The translations under genes and the position numbers were made by a program. A stretch of DNA of 22,731 nt, taken from NCBI GenBank assembly GCA_026260175.1, contig JAKCWW010000660.1, positions 23,153-45,883 of the forward strand, in the 5' to 3' direction. Of the stretch, positions 19,287 to 22,731 are shown piece after piece; positions within the stretch are counted from its first letter, which is position 1; each line of letters begins with the position of its first letter. The DNA comes from Reticulitermes lucifugus (lineage: Eukaryota; Arthropoda; Insecta; Blattodea; Rhinotermitidae). The notes under the pieces are model-generated. The model had not been told where the DNA came from, made no database searches, and saw only the letters and a list, made by a program, of their open reading frames with translations.

Positions 19287-19737
19287 TAGGATTACAAACT
19301 GTACATAACACACTTTATATGACCTTCACCGTGTTTTTATAGTGATCATAATTCTCATAAGCACCGAACTATAATGAATATGATGATATAATGAACTTAT
19401 GGATGTGAATTAAATGTAGTTTGAATCCCCTGATGATGGTCTAGGCAGACCGAAACATATGTAGGGAAAAGGTGTATATTACTATTAAAATTTGACAGCG
19501 AACGTGCATTTCGTTGGTTTAATATACAGTGAACTGTACATAAGTTTTAAATAACTCCTACATGTTTCAGTGCCGAGGTGCCATCCTCAGAGAGTCTCGA
19601 ATACAAATGAGTACAAGCACCAATACATTGATGTATTGATACTTGTACTCCTGTGTATCTGAGACGCCTTGAAGATGATGCCTCGGCACTGAAACATGTA
19701 GGAGTTATTTAAAACTTATGTACAGTTTGTAATCCTA
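19287..19737. repeat. Nested inverted-repeat element
   Basis: An outer 22-bp perfect inverted repeat (19287-19308 against 19716-19737) encloses a 196-bp hairpin element (19532-19727). The hairpin's terminal 47 bp on each side are exact reverse complements (19532-19578, 19681-19727), and imperfect pairing continues to the centre CAATACATTGATGTATTG. Between them, CCCCTGATGATGGTCTAGGC, then AGACCGAAACATATG, holds the hairpin GGTCT-AGGC-AGACC (19438-19451). The inner element has TTGAAGATGATGCCTCGGCA, then CTGAAACATG. Non-coding. Confidence 0.85.
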
Positions 19738-20204
19738 TTAAGTACATTCGTTACTAAAGGTGATTGAATGTAAGAATAACGCATGGAATGAATAACATCA
19801 AACCTGCTGGCAAAATAATGTTAGTCTTCTCTGACCACCGGAGACATGCAAATGTCAATTTAAATCAAGTATCATGGTCACTTCGTGCAATGGGGCTAAA
19901 TATATCACTTGTAACTGCCCTCTAAAACATTTTTACATCCCTTACATTACAGGGAATGCAATGAAACTTCACAGACACACACACACACACATTCCTTGCT
20001 GTCCAGGTACCTTCTCAACAATAATGCAGATCTATGAAGACATAAACTTCACACAGTCTGTGCTTAACAATGCCAATGGCACGACTTTCAGACAATCAGC
20101 TCAAATGTAGTACATGCTTAACGCAAAACAGTGCTACTAACAGGCATGTCTTTTAAAGAAGAAAACCACATACCAATTTTCAAGTATTAGATACACAAGC
20201 TTCC
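19738..20204. other. Non-coding interval with short AC microsatellite
   Basis: It contains an (AC)n run near 19975-19991. The 78-codon frame across it has no recognisable similarity. Confidence 0.45.
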
Positions 20205-20744
20205 ATGGCAAAAGTGGCATTCAAGAAGAAGAAGAAGTGGAAGAAGATTCTATTCACCAGCAAACTGGACTTAAATTTAAGGAAGAAACTAGTAAAATGC
20301 TACATTTTGAGCATAGCTTTGTATGAGGCTAAAACTTGGACATTTTGGAAAGTAGATCAGAAATACCTTGAAGGTCTTGAAATGTGGTGTTGGAGAAGGA
20401 TGAAGAAAATCAGTTGGACAGCTTGTGTGAAAAATGAAGAAGTATTCCAAAGAGTCAAAGAGGAAAGGAACATCCTACATACAATAAAAAGAAGAAAGGT
20501 TAACTGGATTGGTCACATCTTGCGTAAGAACTGCCTCCGAAAACACGTGATTGAAGGAACGATAGAAGTGACAGGAAGACAAGGAAGAAGATATAAGCAG
20601 CTACTGGGTGAACTTAAGGAAATTAGAAGATACTGGAAATTGAAAGAGAAGCACTAGAACACACTCTGTGGAGAACATGATTTTGAATTGGTTATAGACC
20701 AGTTGTAGGACAGATTATGTAATGATCAAATGAATGAATGAAAG
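20205..20744 (+). mobile_element. 5'-truncated non-LTR retrotransposon, ORF2 C-terminus
   Basis: A 150-codon frame (20205-20657) matches the segment after the reverse transcriptase core of RTE-like LINEs: LFTSKLDLNLRKKLVKCY, ALYEAKTW, EMWCWRRMKKISWT, NEEVFQRVKEERNILHTIKR, NWIGHILRKN, VTGRQGRRY, LKEIRRYWKLKE. The catalytic domains are missing, so this is a dead 5'-truncated copy. A one-base frameshift near 20648 moves the expected continuation (EALEHTLWRT) into another frame. An AAG-rich expansion lies near the front (20222-20246). The 3' end closes with a TGAA repeat (about 20730-20744) acting as the tail. The exact clade is from memory. Confidence 0.85.
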
Positions 20745-21809
20745 GTTAAGTTACCCACATCTAAACTCCACGCACAATGTATGAAGATGTGGACACTGCA
20801 TGGACAGCAGAGAGCAGCTTCAACCTCTGCTCTTCTTGCCTGTTGGTACTCATTTGATAGGATGCTGGTACTGAAAAGTTATTAATATCTGCATCATGCA
20901 TGGAGGAAATGTCACTACCATATGAAGAAAATTGTCAATATTTCCATCTACACAACTCTTATTGGCTAGATGGTAATTATGCGTTATATCAGTTTTCTTC
21001 ATTGAATACAAGCACAATGGGATGCATAGCATGAAAGTCACTATTACAATTGGTAATAAGTTAGCGTGTAACTTTGGGTTTGATTTCTTCAATCTGTTAA
21101 TGATCGATCAATCAATCAATCAATCAATCATAAAATTTAGGTCAGTTGTTTATATCACTTACATATAATAAAATTTTACCTACGTTTATCTTTAAAAGAC
21201 ACACACTGTATATTGCAATGATAACTTGTTAAGTATGAAAAAGCTCGACTGATCCTTCTAAGATATTGAACATAAGGTACAATCAAAACAATATAACAAC
21301 ATTAAATTATATTTAACACCACCATCTCCACTCTCACTCAAAACCAACGCCTTACGATTCAAATAACTTCAGTGTACCGAAATTCGGATTCAGCATGCTT
21401 ACAATAAGGTAATGCATGTGATTTAGCAGCTTAAAGGATTAACGAAAATCAAGAAATTTGTATACACTTTTATGTACAAAATAAAAAAACTGAAATTTTC
21501 TAGCTATAGAAATATCCATATGAAATATATATAATTAAAACATCTAATCTTATTCAGAACAGTGTAACATTACATCCGACAATTTTTAAGAGTAAAAGTA
21601 AAGCTTAATTTTCATAAGTCGTTACTGTAATCACCAGTACTTGCTGAATATTAACTGAAACAAGTAATCATATTTAGTGAACAAACATAATTACCGTGGC
21701 CTCTAAAACAGTTAAAGCCGCTTATAATAACTCTAACACTTTCTCAAGTGCTATCAGGAATATGGCACTTTTGTGAGATTCTGTAATAATTCAAGTTCTA
21801 GCATGTATG
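20745..21809. other. Non-coding interval with AATC microsatellite
   Basis: It contains a tetranucleotide run GATCGATCAATCAATCAATC near 21102-21130. No gene or RNA recognised. Confidence 0.5.
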
Positions 21810-21953
21810 AACTTGTGGTATAAACGCTGTACAGGTCTAAACTTGTAACACAGGAAATGCACAGGTCTGAAATTACATGAAGACTGTACAGGTATAAACT
21901 TGTGACAATAGGAATGTATACGTTCAGAACTTGTGATATGTAAAATGCAGCGG
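21810..21953. repeat. Degenerate minisatellite, about 26-31-bp unit
   Basis: Five consecutive units start at 21810, 21840, 21871, 21897 and 21928. Most begin AACTTGTRA and end TGTACAGGTCTA-like. The third unit is shortened and begins AATTACATG. Minus-strand frames over it give a repetitive HKFxPVQ-type peptide that is only the translated repeat. Confidence 0.75.
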
Positions 21954-22435
21954 ACTATGAGTTTGGAGAAAGACACAACACAGAAATGAACCAGTGGTAA
22001 ACACAGGATGCAGAGATGCAAACATACAAATACAGATGTGACAGTCTACGAGATGTGATACAGCAGAATATAACCAAACGGCTTCACAGTAAAAAAATGT
22101 AACACACCAGACGCCTTTGTTTCTGGAAGAAGAGTTTCTCAAGATAAGTTACATTACATAACGGTACATTAGTATCTGAGATAGCAAAAGTTACGTGAAA
22201 GAATACTACCTTCTGTCTCACGGAAGTTCTAAGCCAAGATCACTAGCCACAAGTTGCTCGTCTTCAGCACTGCATTCAGATTCAGTTGTTTACTTTGGTA
22301 CACACGTCACTTCCACCTTCAAGCTGCTGAACTCTGAGTGACGTTCTTGCTCTTCAGTGATCTGCAAGTTACAGACACTGCTACTGACTCACAACTGTCA
22401 ACATTTTGTGTCATGACAAATTTCTTTAGTGCAAA
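21954..22435. other. Non-coding interval, no supported feature
   Basis: Nothing recognised with confidence. Confidence 0.4.
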
Positions 22436-22633
22436 ACACTGAAAAGCCCAGCACAAGGCTGTACATAAGAAAAGGGTTAATCAACCAGACAATAAACTTT
22501 ATAATGACAACATTTATTTATTAACAAAACTCTCTTATAATTCTACACTGCAAAGCTCAGCATAAGGCTCTATATAAGAAGCAAGTAGTCGAACACTAAA
22601 AGGGTTATTCAATCAGACAAACTTTACAAAGAT
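22436..22633. repeat. Two diverged direct repeats, about 110 bp apart
   Basis: ACACTGAAAAGCCCAGCACA, then AGGCTGTACATAAG (from 22436) recurs as ACACTGCAAAGCTCAGCATA, then AGGCTCTATATAAG (from 22545). Both continue into AAGGGTTAATCAACCAGACA or AAGGGTTATTCAATCAGACA and AACTTTA. The second copy has an extra block (GCAAGTAGTCGAACAC) in the middle. This is an old tandem duplication of unknown origin. Confidence 0.75.
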
Positions 22634-22636
22634 AAA

Positions 22637-22731
22637 GGCAAAGCAATCCCATTACAGGCCTGGACAGCCCCTTAGGGTTCCAGGAGGTTGAGGCTCACAG
22701 ATTTATAGACAATCGGCACATGAAGATGGTA
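22637..22731 (-). repeat. SINE family B, 3' part, cut by window end
   Basis: It matches 1196-1293 almost base for base (GCAATCCCATTACAGGCCTG, GGGTTCCAGGAGGTTGAG, GACAATCGGCACATGAAG) in the same orientation. The tRNA-like head would lie beyond the window. Confidence 0.88.

Noticed and set aside
21810-21953. CRISPR-like array of short repeats
   Set aside because: Units are contiguous and diverged with no unique spacers, in an animal genome; it is a decayed minisatellite.

Overview
The window looks like nuclear DNA of an insect, most likely a blattodean (cockroach or termite). It is AT-rich, contains spliced genes, and is crowded with short interspersed and foldback repeats. Several repeats translate by chance into pseudo-peptides that I recall from cockroach and termite gene predictions; that assignment rests on memory and was not searched. 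The window opens inside one repeat (1-93) and closes inside another (22637-22731). There is one ambiguous base at 1255.

Only two protein genes can be supported, in tandem on the + strand between about 4.46 and 7.34 kb. The first is a two-exon Gemin6 gene (4503-4657 joined to 4845-5199, 169 codons), an Sm-fold subunit of the SMN complex that assembles spliceosomal snRNPs. The second is an uninterrupted reading frame (5417-7120; most conservative start 5603) for a p60/p55-type regulatory subunit of class IA phosphoinositide 3-kinase, with proline-rich motifs, an N-terminal SH2, an inter-SH2 coiled coil and a C-terminal SH2. Only about 0.2-0.4 kb separates the two coding regions and no AATAAA lies between them. 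I see no functional link between the products.

The rest is repeat-rich intergenic DNA. It includes: at least eight copies or fragments of one foldback family (TTCTGGGATG...CCATGTAG ends); a separate roughly 230-bp foldback element with a 15-bp direct repeat on each side; three tRNA-derived SINE families, one insertion with a perfect 13-bp target-site duplication; two further large inverted repeats (333 bp and 196 bp); a 5'-truncated non-LTR retrotransposon end (20205-20744); a 3'-UTR-like retrocopy tail; and a degenerate minisatellite. Several otherwise different inverted-repeat elements share a short core of the form GATGATGG - small hairpin - CCGAAA.

The most interesting points are in the PI3K subunit: a degenerate 21-residue copy of the SH2 phosphotyrosine-loop segment upstream of the real SH2, duplicated PALPPR modules, the lack of introns, a histidine at the site equivalent to human p85-alpha Asn564, and an unusual hydrophobic in-frame N-terminal extension. 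I found no CRISPR array, rRNA, intact tRNA gene or complete autonomous transposon.
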